DNA of 64,000 nt from CAZGVW01 sp964529265 (GTDB lineage: Bacteria > Planctomycetota > Phycisphaerae > Phycisphaerales > UBA1924), in contig CAZGVW010000033.1 in assembly GCA_964529265.1 (NCBI GenBank), positions 18,449 through 82,448 on the forward strand. The letters run 5' to 3'. The notes beneath the pieces were generated by a model, which was not told the origin of the DNA, ran no database searches, and saw only the letters and a list, made by a program, of their open reading frames with translations. This document shows positions 49,805 to 59,087 of this stretch, piece after piece (the first letter of the stretch is position 1; each line of letters begins with the position of its first letter). A program made the position numbers and the translations under genes.

Positions 49805-52800
49805 ATGACCTCTCTCCCCGTGCTTTCGGCGTCCGCGAAGTCCACAGGCCCGGCATCGGCTGCTCACACGATGACGGAGGCGGACCGCCGCGCGATTGCG
49901 CGGGACCTGGTGAACCTGGTGGAGGGGGAGGTCCGGTTCGACCTGCACAACCGGATGCTGTACGCGACGGATGCCTCGCTGTACCAGGTGGCGCCGATCG
50001 GCGTGGTGATTCCGGCGTCGATCGAGGATGCGGAGCGCGCGGTGCAGTTCTGCGCGGAGCGCGGGCTGGCGGTGTTGCCGCGGGGCGGAGGGACGAGCCT
50101 GGCGGGGCAGTGCGTGAACGACGCGGTGGTGATCGATTTTTCGGCGCGGTGCCGTGCGGTGGGGGCGGTCGATCCGGATCGGCGCACGGTGTCGGTTGAG
50201 CCGGGCGTCACGCTGGATGAGTTGAACGAGGAGATTGCGAGGCGCGGGCACAGGCTGTTCTTCGGGCCGGACGTGGCGACGTCGCGGCATGCGAACATCG
50301 GGGGGATGATCGGGAACAACTCGGCGGGGGCGCGATCGATTCTGTACGGGCGGACGGTGGAGCACCTGCTCGCGGTGGATGCGGCGGTTGTGACGCGGGA
50401 TGGGGGTGTGGAGCGCGTGCGGCTGGAGCGCGGGGCTGCATTGCGCGATGGGCGCGTGCGGGCAATGACCGAAGCGGTGTGCGGCGTTGTTCAGAGGCAT
50501 GCGGCTGAGATTCGGGCGCGGTTTCCGAAGATCGTGAGGCACGTGGATGGATACAACCTGGATCTCGTGCTTCAGCAGATGGAGGGATCGGGCGGGCATG
50601 CGCGGGGGCAGGGGGATGGCGCGGCGGCGCGGGGCGGGGTGGAGGATGTGAATCTCGCGTCGCTGGTGTGCGGATCGGAGGGGACCCTGGCGGTGACGCT
50701 GGGCGCGACGCTGAACCTGGTTCCAACGCCGGCGGCGAAGGGGCTGGCGGTGGTGGGGTTTGCGTCGCTGGATGACGCGATGTCGGCGCTGATTCCGATT
50801 CTGGGGACCGGGCCATCGGCGGTGGAACTGCTCGACGACATGGTGATCGACCTGGCGCGGGCGAACGCGGAGCATGCGCCGGCGGTGGGGCTGCTTCCGG
50901 CGCCGGCGGGCGGGGACGTGAAGGCGGTGCTGTACGTGGAGTTCTTCGCGCAGGAGCGCACGGAGGAGATTGCTGAACGGTTCGAAGCGCTGCGGCGCAC
51001 GATTCCAGGCGCGCCGACGCTGACGTACACGGCGCCCACGGCGATGGAGCGGGCGTGGCGGCTGCGCAAGGCGGGCGAGCCGCTGCTGCACGGTCTGCCG
51101 GGGGACCGGAAGCCGCTGACGTTTGTCGAGGACACGGCGGTGGATCCATCGCGGCTGGCGGCGTTCGTGAAGGACTTCCGCGCGATGGTGGCGCGATACG
51201 GAACGAAAGCGGCGTTCTATGCGCACGCCTCCGTCGGGTGCCTGCACATCAGGCCGCTGCTTGATCTGCGTGATGCAGGGGACCGGACGCGGCTGGTGAA
51301 GATTGCGGTGGAGGCGGCGGATCTGGTGCGCGCGTATGAGGGAGCGCTGTCGGGCGAGCATGGGGATGGGCGGGTGCGCTCGCCGCTGCTGGAGCGCGTG
51401 CTTGGCCCGGAGGTGATGCGGGCGCTCCGCGAGGTGAAGGCGATCTTCGACCCGCGGAACCTGTTGAACCCGGGGAACATCGTGTCGCCTCCGGAAGGCG
51501 CGGCTGGTGTGGAATCGATCGTGGTGCGCACGCGAGTGAATCCATCCGAGGCGCCGGACAGGCTGACGCGGTTTCCGAGGGTGGAGACGTATTTCGAGTA
51601 CGAGGACCAGCACGGGTTCCAGGGCGCGGTCGAGATGTGCAACGGCGCGGGCGTGTGCCGGAAGAAGCGCGGCGGGACGATGTGCCCGTCGTACATGGGG
51701 ACGCTGGACGAGCGGCATTCGACGCGCGGCCGCGGAAATGCGCTGCGGCTGGCGATTTCGGGGCAGTTGTGCGTCGAGACGTGGTCGGACCGGGAGACGA
51801 TCGAGACGCTGGATCTGTGTCTCTCGTGCAAGGCGTGCAAGTCCGAGTGCCCGAGCAACGTGGACATTGCGCGGCTGAAGGCGGAGTACACGGCGCAGCG
51901 CTATCGCGAGCAGGGCGGGGCGCCGCGGGCGGCGCGGCTGCTTGGGCGCGTGCGGGCGCTGAACGCGGCGGGGTCGATGGCGCCGGGGATCGCGAACTGG
52001 GTGAGCGGGACGGGCCCGGCGCGGGCGGTGATGGGGAGGGTGCTGGACTTTTCGCCCCGGAGGAGGCCGCCGCGGTTTGAGAGGTCGCTCTATCGGTGGT
52101 TTGCGGGGCATGCGCGGGGGCGGGTGAATGCGGGCGGGCCGAAAGTGGCGCTGTTCGCGGATTGCTTCACGACGTACAACGAGCCGCGGGTTGGAGTGGC
52201 GGCGGTGCGGCTGCTGGAGGCGCTGGGGTATGAGGTGGTGTTGCCGCGGACGGGGTGCTGCGGGCGCTCGATGATCTCGCTGGGGCTGCTGGAGGAGGCG
52301 ATTCCGGAGGTTGACCGGACGCTGCGGGCGCTCGCGCCGCTGGCGGCGGATGACTCGGTGGGTGCGATCGTGGTGTGTGAGCCTTCGTGCCTGTCATCGT
52401 TCAAGGACGACCTGCTGCAGCTGAAGGTGAAGACGGCGCGCGATGTGCGCGCGCGGCTGGCGGCGAAGATGTGGCTGCCGGAGGAGTTCATTGAGCGGGA
52501 GTGGGAGGGGCATCCGAGGCGGCCGGAGCGTGTGGAGGTTGGCGGCGGCGGCGGGAGTGGGGGTGAGCGCATCCTGCTGCATGGGCACTGTCACCAGAAG
52601 GCGCTGTGGGGGGCGGAGGGCAGCGCGGGGCTTCTGCGCCGGCTCGTGGGTGAGCGGCTGACGGTGCTTGATGCGGGGTGCTGTGGGATGGCGGGCTCGT
52701 TCGGGTATACGAAGGGGCACTACGATCTTTCGATGAAGATCGGGGAGTTGGCGCTGTTTCCGGCGCTGCGCGGGGCGGCGGCGGATGCGATGATCGCGGC

Positions 52801-52912
52801 GACGGGGACATCGTGTCGGCACCAGATTCACGACGGTGTGGGTCGGCGCGCGGTGCATCCGATCGAAGTGGCGGCGAGTATGCTTGTGGAGCAGGAGGAT
52901 CAGCAGCGATGA
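49805..52912 (+). CDS. FAD-linked oxidase with Fe-S and CCG domains (D-lactate dehydrogenase type)
   Basis: 1035-residue fusion of a flavin dehydrogenase and an electron-transfer module, as in the Dld-II/YdiJ family. The FAD-binding domain is at about residues 60-230 (VLPRGGGTSLAGQCVNDAVV followed by NIGGMIGNNSAGARSILYGR). The FAD-oxidase C domain extends to about 560 (SGEHGDGRVRSPLLERVLGP). A ferredoxin-like part has CNGAGVCRKK and CLSCKACKSECPSNVDIA (about 672-690), and two CCG repeats (GCCGRSM near 817, GCCGMAG near 957) may bind a further cluster. The substrate is probably a D-2-hydroxyacid, with electrons passed to quinone or cytochrome. Coupled to the M24 gene. Confidence 0.9.
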   Translation: MTSLPVLSASAKSTGPASAAHTMTEADRRAIARDLVNLVEGEVRFDLHNRMLYATDASLYQVAPIGVVIPASIEDAERAVQFCAERGLAVLPRGGGTSLAGQCVNDAVVIDFSARCRAVGAVDPDRRTVSVEPGVTLDELNEEIARRGHRLFFGPDVATSRHANIGGMIGNNSAGARSILYGRTVEHLLAVDAAVVTRDGGVERVRLERGAALRDGRVRAMTEAVCGVVQRHAAEIRARFPKIVRHVDGYNLDLVLQQMEGSGGHARGQGDGAAARGGVEDVNLASLVCGSEGTLAVTLGATLNLVPTPAAKGLAVVGFASLDDAMSALIPILGTGPSAVELLDDMVIDLARANAEHAPAVGLLPAPAGGDVKAVLYVEFFAQERTEEIAERFEALRRTIPGAPTLTYTAPTAMERAWRLRKAGEPLLHGLPGDRKPLTFVEDTAVDPSRLAAFVKDFRAMVARYGTKAAFYAHASVGCLHIRPLLDLRDAGDRTRLVKIAVEAADLVRAYEGALSGEHGDGRVRSPLLERVLGPEVMRALREVKAIFDPRNLLNPGNIVSPPEGAAGVESIVVRTRVNPSEAPDRLTRFPRVETYFEYEDQHGFQGAVEMCNGAGVCRKKRGGTMCPSYMGTLDERHSTRGRGNALRLAISGQLCVETWSDRETIETLDLCLSCKACKSECPSNVDIARLKAEYTAQRYREQGGAPRAARLLGRVRALNAAGSMAPGIANWVSGTGPARAVMGRVLDFSPRRRPPRFERSLYRWFAGHARGRVNAGGPKVALFADCFTTYNEPRVGVAAVRLLEALGYEVVLPRTGCCGRSMISLGLLEEAIPEVDRTLRALAPLAADDSVGAIVVCEPSCLSSFKDDLLQLKVKTARDVRARLAAKMWLPEEFIEREWEGHPRRPERVEVGGGGGSGGERILLHGHCHQKALWGAEGSAGLLRRLVGERLTVLDAGCCGMAGSFGYTKGHYDLSMKIGELALFPALRGAAADAMIAATGTSCRHQIHDGVGRRAVHPIEVAASMLVEQEDQQR

Positions 52913-54072
52913 GCGCCAAGAGCGTCAATGGGAGCAGAGCGACGATTCTGGCGGGCGCGCCGGCGCATGCGCCGGCCGTGTACAGGCGGCTGGGGCTGCC
53001 GCTGCACGACACGGTGGTGGTGATCGACGTGCCGGGTGAGGCGCCGCTGCTGATCATGCGGGACATCGAGATGGATCGCGCGAAGGCGGCGCAGCCGAAG
53101 GCGCAGATTCACAGCCCGCGCGATTTTGCGCCGAAGGGCGGACTTTCGGGGGATCGTGAGACGGCGAACGCGCAGGCTGCGGCGGAGCTGCTCCGACGCC
53201 GCGGCGTGCGCGAGATCTGGACCGACCGGTCGCTGCCGATGCTGTTCGCGCACATGCTGGCGGAATCGGGCGTGAAGGTGCGGTGCGACACGGAGATGGG
53301 GGTGATCGAGCGGCGGTCGAAGGGCGCGCGGGAGGTGGAGCATCTGCGGCGTGCGCAGAAGGTGACGGAGCAGGCGGTGGAGATGGCGTGCCGGATGATC
53401 GGGAGCGCGAAGGCGGGGGCGGATGGAGCGCTGATGAGCGGGGGCGAGGCGCTGACGAGCGAACTGGTGCGGGCGCAGGTCAATATCTTTCTGCTGAACC
53501 ACGGGATGGATACGAGCGACAGCATCGTGGCGGGGGGCCCGCAGGGCGGCGACTGCCACGAGCGGGGGAGCGGGGCGCTGCGGACTGGGCAGCCGGTGAT
53601 CATCGACGTGTTTCCGCGCGATCCGGCGACGCTCTATTGCGGGGATTGCACGCGGACGGTCGTGCACGGGCGGATTCCGGACGTGGTGCGCGACATGCAC
53701 GCAGCGGTGGTGGAGGCGAAGCGGGCGGCGATCGGCGCGACGCGGGTTGGCGTGACGGGGGAGGCGGTGCACGAGGCGGCGTGCGCGGTGTTCCGGGCGC
53801 GGGGGTATGCGATCGGGCTGCCGACGAAGGATTCGCCGCGGGAGCGGATTTCGTATGCGCACGGGACGGGGCACGGCGTGGGTCTGGAGGTGCATGAACC
53901 GCCGCTGCTGGCGGAGGGGGGGCCGGCGCTGGTGGTGGGAGATGCGCTGACGATCGAGCCGGGGCTGTATTCGCCGGCGGTGGGGGGTGTGCGCGTGGAG
54001 GACATGGTGATCGTGCGCGAGGGCGGGTGCGAGAATCTGAACTCGATTGCGGAGGGGCTGGAGTGGGCGTAA
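52909..54072 (+). CDS. M24-family metallopeptidase (Xaa-Pro aminopeptidase-like)
   Basis: 387 residues. An N-terminal domain of creatinase type is followed by the pita-bread catalytic domain with metal ligands: Asp in PVIIDVFPRD, Asp in YCGDCTRTVV, His in SYAHGTGHGVGLEVHEPP and Glu in ALTIEPGLYSPAVGGVRVED. It probably cleaves proline-containing dipeptides or acts as a creatinase-like hydrolase. No signal peptide, so cytosolic. ATG 52909 overlaps the dehydrogenase stop; AGGAGG (52893-52898) lies ten bases upstream. Its co-expression with redox genes is unexplained. Confidence 0.87.
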   Translation: MSAKSVNGSRATILAGAPAHAPAVYRRLGLPLHDTVVVIDVPGEAPLLIMRDIEMDRAKAAQPKAQIHSPRDFAPKGGLSGDRETANAQAAAELLRRRGVREIWTDRSLPMLFAHMLAESGVKVRCDTEMGVIERRSKGAREVEHLRRAQKVTEQAVEMACRMIGSAKAGADGALMSGGEALTSELVRAQVNIFLLNHGMDTSDSIVAGGPQGGDCHERGSGALRTGQPVIIDVFPRDPATLYCGDCTRTVVHGRIPDVVRDMHAAVVEAKRAAIGATRVGVTGEAVHEAACAVFRARGYAIGLPTKDSPRERISYAHGTGHGVGLEVHEPPLLAEGGPALVVGDALTIEPGLYSPAVGGVRVEDMVIVREGGCENLNSIAEGLEWA

Positions 54073-55292
54073 GGGCGCGAAGCGTGTGGTGGAGTGTGGC
54101 GATGGCGGGGTGCGTTGCGCCCGCGGCGTGTGCGCAGCGGGAGGGGGGAGGCGCATCGGCGGAGGAGGCGATCGCGAAGTTCGAGGTGCGGGAGGGGTAT
54201 CGCGTGACGCTGGCGGTGGATGATCTGCCGGGGGCGCGGTTTCTGGAGGTGGATGATCGGGGGACGCTGTACGTCTCGCTGCCGGGGGCGGGGGAGATCG
54301 TGGCGCTGCGGGATGCGGATGGGAACGGCGTGTATGAGACGCGGGCGACGTTTGTTTCGGGATATCCGACGGCGCACGGGATGCAGTGGTCGCACGGGTG
54401 GCTGTGGTTCACGCAGACGCGGGCGGTGCACCGGGCGCGGGATACGGATGGGGATGGGGTTGCGGACGATGTGGAGGAGGTGATTCCGGAATCACGGCTG
54501 GGCGCGGGAGGCGGGAACCACTGGTGGCGCTCGATTCTGGTGACGGATGATGCGGTGTACACGTCTGTGGGGGATTCGGGGAACATCCGCGACGAGGCGG
54601 ACACGGAGCGGCAGAAGATCTGGCGGTTCGGCCTGGATGGATCGGGGAAGACGCTGTTCTGCTCGGGGATCAGGAACACGGAGAAGTTGCGTCTGCGGCC
54701 GGGGACCGGGGAGGTGTGGGGGTGCGACCATGGGTCGGACAACTTCGGGGGGCGGCTGGGTGAGCGCATGGGGCGAGCGCAGCCGGTGACGGACCGGTTT
54801 CCGCCGGATGAGCTGAATCACTACGTGGAAGGGGGGTTTTACGGGCACCCGTTCATCGTGGGGCCGGGGTTGCCGCGGTATGAATCGATGGATCGGCGCG
54901 ACGTCGTCGAACTGGCGGAGAAGACGGTGGTTCCGGAATGGGGATTCCCGGCGCACTGCGCGACGAATGGGTTCGCGTGGGTTGATCCGGCGGTGAACAA
55001 GGCGACGGGGGCGTTTCCGGCGGATCACGGGGGCGACATGTTCGTGGCATGCCACGGGTCGTGGAACAGGGTGGATCGATCCGGGTATTCGGTGGAGCGT
55101 GTGCTGTTCGATGGGGGGAATCCGTACGGGATGCTGACGATCGTGCGGACACACGAACCGGGGGGTGAGAGGTTCCGAGGGGTGCATGCGCGGCCGGTTG
55201 ATTGCGTGCAGGCGGCGGATGGGACGATTCTGTTCAGTTGCGATTTCACGGGGCGGGTGTATCGGATCGGGCATGAGCGCGCGGGCGGGTGA
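54063..55292 (+). CDS. PQQ-type sugar dehydrogenase-like beta-propeller
   Basis: 409 residues. Signal peptide (RSVWWSVAMAGCVAPAACAQ), then a propeller of glucose/sorbosone dehydrogenase type: FLEVDDRGTLYVSLPGAGEI, GNHWWRSILVTDDAVYTSVG and KLRLRPGTGEVWGCDHGSDN. Ca/PQQ-binding candidates are the His residues in GMQWSH and CDHGSDN. An EF-hand-like Asp run (DTDGDGVADDVEE) lies near residue 135. GTG 54063 overlaps the M24 gene by ten bases and has GGAGG eight bases upstream. Electrons would go to the cytochrome encoded next. The actual substrate is unknown. Confidence 0.82.
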   Translation: MGVRARSVWWSVAMAGCVAPAACAQREGGGASAEEAIAKFEVREGYRVTLAVDDLPGARFLEVDDRGTLYVSLPGAGEIVALRDADGNGVYETRATFVSGYPTAHGMQWSHGWLWFTQTRAVHRARDTDGDGVADDVEEVIPESRLGAGGGNHWWRSILVTDDAVYTSVGDSGNIRDEADTERQKIWRFGLDGSGKTLFCSGIRNTEKLRLRPGTGEVWGCDHGSDNFGGRLGERMGRAQPVTDRFPPDELNHYVEGGFYGHPFIVGPGLPRYESMDRRDVVELAEKTVVPEWGFPAHCATNGFAWVDPAVNKATGAFPADHGGDMFVACHGSWNRVDRSGYSVERVLFDGGNPYGMLTIVRTHEPGGERFRGVHARPVDCVQAADGTILFSCDFTGRVYRIGHERAGG

Positions 55293-55920
55293 GTGGATGG
55301 CTTGCGCGGGCGCTGCGCTGGCGGTGGCCGGGGCGGCGGGGTGTTCGCCGGAGGCGGGCTCCAACGGTGGCCATGGCGCGGGTGGCGGCGAGGCGGTGGA
55401 GTTGACACCTGCGCCCGCGGGGCTGGTTGAGCCGCTGGCGCGGGGGCCGATTTCGTACTTCCAGCAGAGGTGCGCGGCGTGCCACGGGGCGCATGGGTCG
55501 CAATACCTGCCGGGGTTTGCGTCGAGGGAGGGTGCTCGGGACCTGCGAACGGTGGTGGAGGAGATGGCGGCGGGGCCGGCGATGTCGCCGGTGGATGGGG
55601 AGGATCTGGAGGCCCTGACGGCGTTTCATCGGGCGTTGAGCGCGGGGGCGCCGTTTGTGGCGTGGTTGGGGCGCGATGGGGGCGATCTGGTTGGTGAAGT
55701 GATGCCGGGGGCGGGGGCGGAGGTGGAGGTGCGCGTGGGGGACAGGTCGTTCATGGCGGAGGTGAACGGGCACGCGTGGCGCGCCGCAGTGGGGGATGCG
55801 AAGGGGGAGGTGATGGTCAGGGCGGTGCGGGAGGGGAGGGAGGCGGTGGTTTTGCTTTCGGAGCGCGCGTGGAGCGAGGTTGGGGAGACGGCGGATGGCG
55901 GCGGGCGCGCAACGGAGTGA
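55273..55920 (+). CDS. Cytochrome c lipoprotein
   Basis: 215 residues. The N terminus has a lipoprotein signal ending in GAAGC (about residue 24). One haem site CAACH is seen in FQQRCAACHGAHGSQYLPGF, and a likely axial Met in AGPAMSPVDGEDLEAL. The C-terminal 90 residues are a beta-rich domain without haem motif. ATG 55273 overlaps the propeller gene by 20 bases and supplies the positive charge expected in a signal peptide; ATG 55297 is the alternative. Likely electron acceptor for the upstream dehydrogenase. Confidence 0.78.
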   Translation: MSARAGEWMACAGAALAVAGAAGCSPEAGSNGGHGAGGGEAVELTPAPAGLVEPLARGPISYFQQRCAACHGAHGSQYLPGFASREGARDLRTVVEEMAAGPAMSPVDGEDLEALTAFHRALSAGAPFVAWLGRDGGDLVGEVMPGAGAEVEVRVGDRSFMAEVNGHAWRAAVGDAKGEVMVRAVREGREAVVLLSERAWSEVGETADGGGRATE

Positions 55921-55961
55921 GCCTCGTCGCATTTGTGCGAAGGACGCCCGGCGCAGGTCGA

Positions 55962-55967
55962 TATATT
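55962..55967 (+). promoter_or_regulatory. Candidate -10 box (TATATT) for murE
   Basis: TATATT with a predicted start near 55974. It lies 43 bases before murE ATG 56011. A GTG exactly six bases downstream opens a 16-codon frame that overlaps the murE start. Confidence 0.5.
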
Positions 55968-56010
55968 CGGGCTGTGCGCCTGCGGCGGGCGCGATCTGAG
56001 CGAGCGTGGC

Positions 56011-57612
56011 ATGAGGCTGGGTGATCTGGTTGCGGGGCTGGATGTGCGTCTGGGCAGCGCGGAGGCTGCCTCGCTGCGCATCTGCGACGTGACGGAGGAC
56101 AGCCGGACGGCGCTGCCGGGTTCGCTGTTCATCGCGCGGAAGGGGGAGAAGCACGATGGGCGCGCGCACATTGCGCAGGCGATGGGGGCCGGGGCGGTGG
56201 CGGCGCTGGTGGAGGATGACGGGTCGCTGTTCGATGCGCATGGGGCGGCGGTGGCGCTGGCGCGCGATGTGACGGGCGTGTGCGCGGCGGTGGCGGAGCG
56301 GTTCTATGGGAATCCGTCGTCGCGCCTGCTGCTCATGGGCGTGACGGGGACGAACGGGAAGACGACGATTGCGCACCTGACGCACCAGATTCTGAACGGC
56401 GCGGGGGCGCCGTGCGGCCTGATCGGCACGGTGTCCATGGACACAGGGGATGGCCCGACGCCCTCGTGGATGACGACGCCATCCGCCCTCGAAACGAGCC
56501 GGCTGCTGGCGATGATGGTGGATGCGGGATTGAAAGCCGCGGCGATGGAGGTCTCGAGCCACGCGCTGCAGCAGAAGCGGGCGGATGCGCTGGAGTTCGA
56601 TGTCGGCGTGTTCACGAACCTGACGGGGGACCACCAGGACTATCACGGGACGATGGAGGCGTACGCGGCGGCGAAGGCCCGGCTGTTCGAGCGGCTGGAT
56701 GAGTCGGCGTGCGCGGTGGTGAATCTCGATGATCCGGCGTGGGAGCGGATGGTGCGCGAATGCAAGGCGCGGGTCATCGGCTGCACGCTGGCTTCGGGCA
56801 GCCGGGAAGTGAGCGGCGGCGCGAAGGTCGTGGACGTGTGCCGGGCGGCGGCGCCATCGACGTCGATCGGCGGAATGATCGTGAGCCTTGCGGGGCCGTG
56901 GGGCGAGTTCGAGACTCGGACTTCGCTTGTCGGGCGGCACAACGTGATGAACATGCTGCAGGCGGCCGCGACGGCGCATGCGATGGGCGTGAGCGCAGCG
57001 CAGATCGCTGCAGGTCTTGAGCGCGCGACAGCGCCGCCGGGGCGGCTCGAGCGGGTGGCGCTCAGGGGTGGTTGCGATCCGGGGTTCGCGGTGTTCGTGG
57101 ATTACGCGCACACGGATGATGCGCTCGTGAACGTCCTGACGGCGCTGCGGCCGATGGTCCCTGCCGGGGCGCGGCTGCTTGTCGTGTTCGGCTGCGGCGG
57201 CGATCGGGATGCAACGAAGCGGCCCCGGATGGGCGCCGCGGCGGCGCGGTTGGCGGATGAGGTGATCATCACGAGCGACAATCCGCGGACGGAGGACCCG
57301 GAGGAGATCACGCGGCAGGTTGCGGCGGGAATCCCCGCCGAGGCGTGCTCGCGCGTGGAGATCGAAGTGGATCGGGAGCGGGCCATCGGCCTCGCCGTCG
57401 CGCGAGCGCGGCCGGGAGACATCGTCCTGATCGCGGGGAAGGGGCACGAGGACTACCAGATTCTGCCGGATGGGCGGGGCGGTGTGATTCGGCGCGATTT
57501 CGACGATCGGATTGTGGCGCGGGCTGCGCTGGCGCAGAGATTCGGTGTGGCGAGCGATGATGAGCCGCGGCCGCGCCGCGCGCGGAGACCCCGGCGATTG
57601 GAGCGAGCGTGA
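56011..57612 (+). CDS. murE: UDP-MurNAc-L-Ala-D-Glu:meso-DAP ligase MurE
   Basis: Adds meso-diaminopimelate to the peptidoglycan precursor in the cytosol. 533 residues. The ATP loop is GVTGTNGKTTIAHLTHQIL (about residues 110-128). DNPR in ITSDNPRTEDPEEI is the signature of DAP-adding rather than lysine-adding enzymes. GKGHEDYQ is near the end. ATG 56011 gives the conserved N terminus MRLGDLVAGLDVRLG; in-frame codons upstream run into a promoter-like region and are not used. It is coupled to murF by GTGA. Confidence 0.94.
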   Translation: MRLGDLVAGLDVRLGSAEAASLRICDVTEDSRTALPGSLFIARKGEKHDGRAHIAQAMGAGAVAALVEDDGSLFDAHGAAVALARDVTGVCAAVAERFYGNPSSRLLLMGVTGTNGKTTIAHLTHQILNGAGAPCGLIGTVSMDTGDGPTPSWMTTPSALETSRLLAMMVDAGLKAAAMEVSSHALQQKRADALEFDVGVFTNLTGDHQDYHGTMEAYAAAKARLFERLDESACAVVNLDDPAWERMVRECKARVIGCTLASGSREVSGGAKVVDVCRAAAPSTSIGGMIVSLAGPWGEFETRTSLVGRHNVMNMLQAAATAHAMGVSAAQIAAGLERATAPPGRLERVALRGGCDPGFAVFVDYAHTDDALVNVLTALRPMVPAGARLLVVFGCGGDRDATKRPRMGAAAARLADEVIITSDNPRTEDPEEITRQVAAGIPAEACSRVEIEVDRERAIGLAVARARPGDIVLIAGKGHEDYQILPDGRGGVIRRDFDDRIVARAALAQRFGVASDDEPRPRRARRPRRLERA

Positions 57613-59042
57613 GTTTCTGGACACACGACAACATTCGCGCGGTGACCGGGGGCGCGTGGATTCTGCGCGCCCCGCCGCCTCAGGCCGCGCTGACAGGTGT
57701 AGGCATCGATAGCCGCACGATTGCGCCGGGCGAAGCCTTCCTCGCGCTCCGGGGCGAGCGATTCGACGGGCATGACTTCCTGCCGGCCGCGAATCGCGCG
57801 GGGAGTCCTCTGTTCATCGTGGAGCGGGAGGTCGCGCTTCCATTGGATCTCGCCTCCGCGATCTCCGTGTTGCGTGTGCCGGATTCGCTCGAGGCGCTCA
57901 CCAGACTGGCCACGGCGTATCGGCGCACGCTCGAGGGCACGCGGGTCATCGCCGTAACCGGATCGAACGGCAAGACGACGACCACACGGCTGATTCATTC
58001 CGTGCTTGCCACGAAATTGCGCGGCGCATCGAGCCCGAAAAGCTTCAACAACGCGATCGGCGTCCCGCTGACCATTCTGCGCGCCTCGCCTTCGGATCAG
58101 TTCCTGGTGTGCGAGGTCGGCGTGAACGCGCCCGGAGAGATGGCCGGCCTTGCGGCGATCGTGGCCCCGGACATCGCCGTCATCACGAGCATCGGTCGGG
58201 CTCACCTCGAGGGCCTGGGCGACATCGACACCGTCTGCCGCGAGAAGGCGACGCTGCTCAGTTTTCTTCAGCCCGGCGGGTGCGCCATCGCGCCGGCCGA
58301 TGCGCCTCCCCGCCTCGCCGACTACCTGAAGCCGGTTGCGCAGGTGGTCACGTTCGGGCGGTCGGAAGCCGCGGACCTGCGGCTGACCTCGGTGTCGCAC
58401 ACGGCGCTGGAAGCCGGCGCCCTCGGCCTGCGGTTCACGGTGAACGGAAGGCAGACATTCGAGACGCCGCTGCTCGGTGAACACAACGCCCTGAATGCGC
58501 TTGCCGCGTCCGCCGTGGGACGCCGCCTCGGGCTTGACGATTCGGCGATCGCCCGGGGCCTCCTGGGCGTGGAGGCGCCGGAGATGCGGCTCTCGCTTCG
58601 GCGCGTGGGCGATGTGGAAGTGCTCAACGATGCGTACAACGCGAATCCGGACTCGATGGACGCCGCGGTGCGGACCTTTTCGGAAGTGTGCTCCGGCGCG
58701 AAGCGGCGAATCATCGTGCTCGGCGAGATGCTGGAGATGGGCAACGCCGCGGCGGAGCTGCATGCGGCCCTCGGGCGGCGCGTGCGGGAGACTTCGGCCC
58801 TTGACGCCCTGGTGGCGATCGGCCCTTCAGGGCAGCGTGTCATCGAGGGGTTCAGCGAGAAGCCTGGGTCTGCAGTGGTCTTCGCGGCGCCATCGCTCTC
58901 AGAGGAGGCCATTGAGCGGATCCTTGACCTGATCGAGCCGGGGGACGCGGTCCTGCTCAAGGGGTCCCGCGGCATGGGGCTGGAGCGCATCGAAGCCGCG
59001 CTCGAGGAGCGGCTGGCGGAGGCCCCCCTTGCTCGCCGATGA
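57609..59042 (+). CDS. murF: UDP-MurNAc-tripeptide D-Ala-D-Ala ligase MurF
   Basis: Adds D-Ala-D-Ala to complete the MurNAc-pentapeptide. 477 residues. ATP loop in VIAVTGSNGKTTTTRLIHSV (about residue 116), then the conserved SPKSFNNAIGVPLTIL and NDAYNANPDSMDAAVRTF. The closing part includes LLKGSRGMGLERIEAALEE. GTG 57609 overlaps the murE stop. 45 bases separate it from mraY. Confidence 0.95.
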   Translation: MSFWTHDNIRAVTGGAWILRAPPPQAALTGVGIDSRTIAPGEAFLALRGERFDGHDFLPAANRAGSPLFIVEREVALPLDLASAISVLRVPDSLEALTRLATAYRRTLEGTRVIAVTGSNGKTTTTRLIHSVLATKLRGASSPKSFNNAIGVPLTILRASPSDQFLVCEVGVNAPGEMAGLAAIVAPDIAVITSIGRAHLEGLGDIDTVCREKATLLSFLQPGGCAIAPADAPPRLADYLKPVAQVVTFGRSEAADLRLTSVSHTALEAGALGLRFTVNGRQTFETPLLGEHNALNALAASAVGRRLGLDDSAIARGLLGVEAPEMRLSLRRVGDVEVLNDAYNANPDSMDAAVRTFSEVCSGAKRRIIVLGEMLEMGNAAAELHAALGRRVRETSALDALVAIGPSGQRVIEGFSEKPGSAVVFAAPSLSEEAIERILDLIEPGDAVLLKGSRGMGLERIEAALEERLAEAPLARR

Positions 59043-59087
59043 TGTCCGGCGTTCGGCGGCCGGGATGGACGGCCGTCCGGGAAGCCC

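Noticed and set aside
49781..52111. Long minus-strand open frame opposite the FAD/Fe-S dehydrogenase
   Set aside because: Compositional shadow of a gene with clear FAD and Fe-S motifs.
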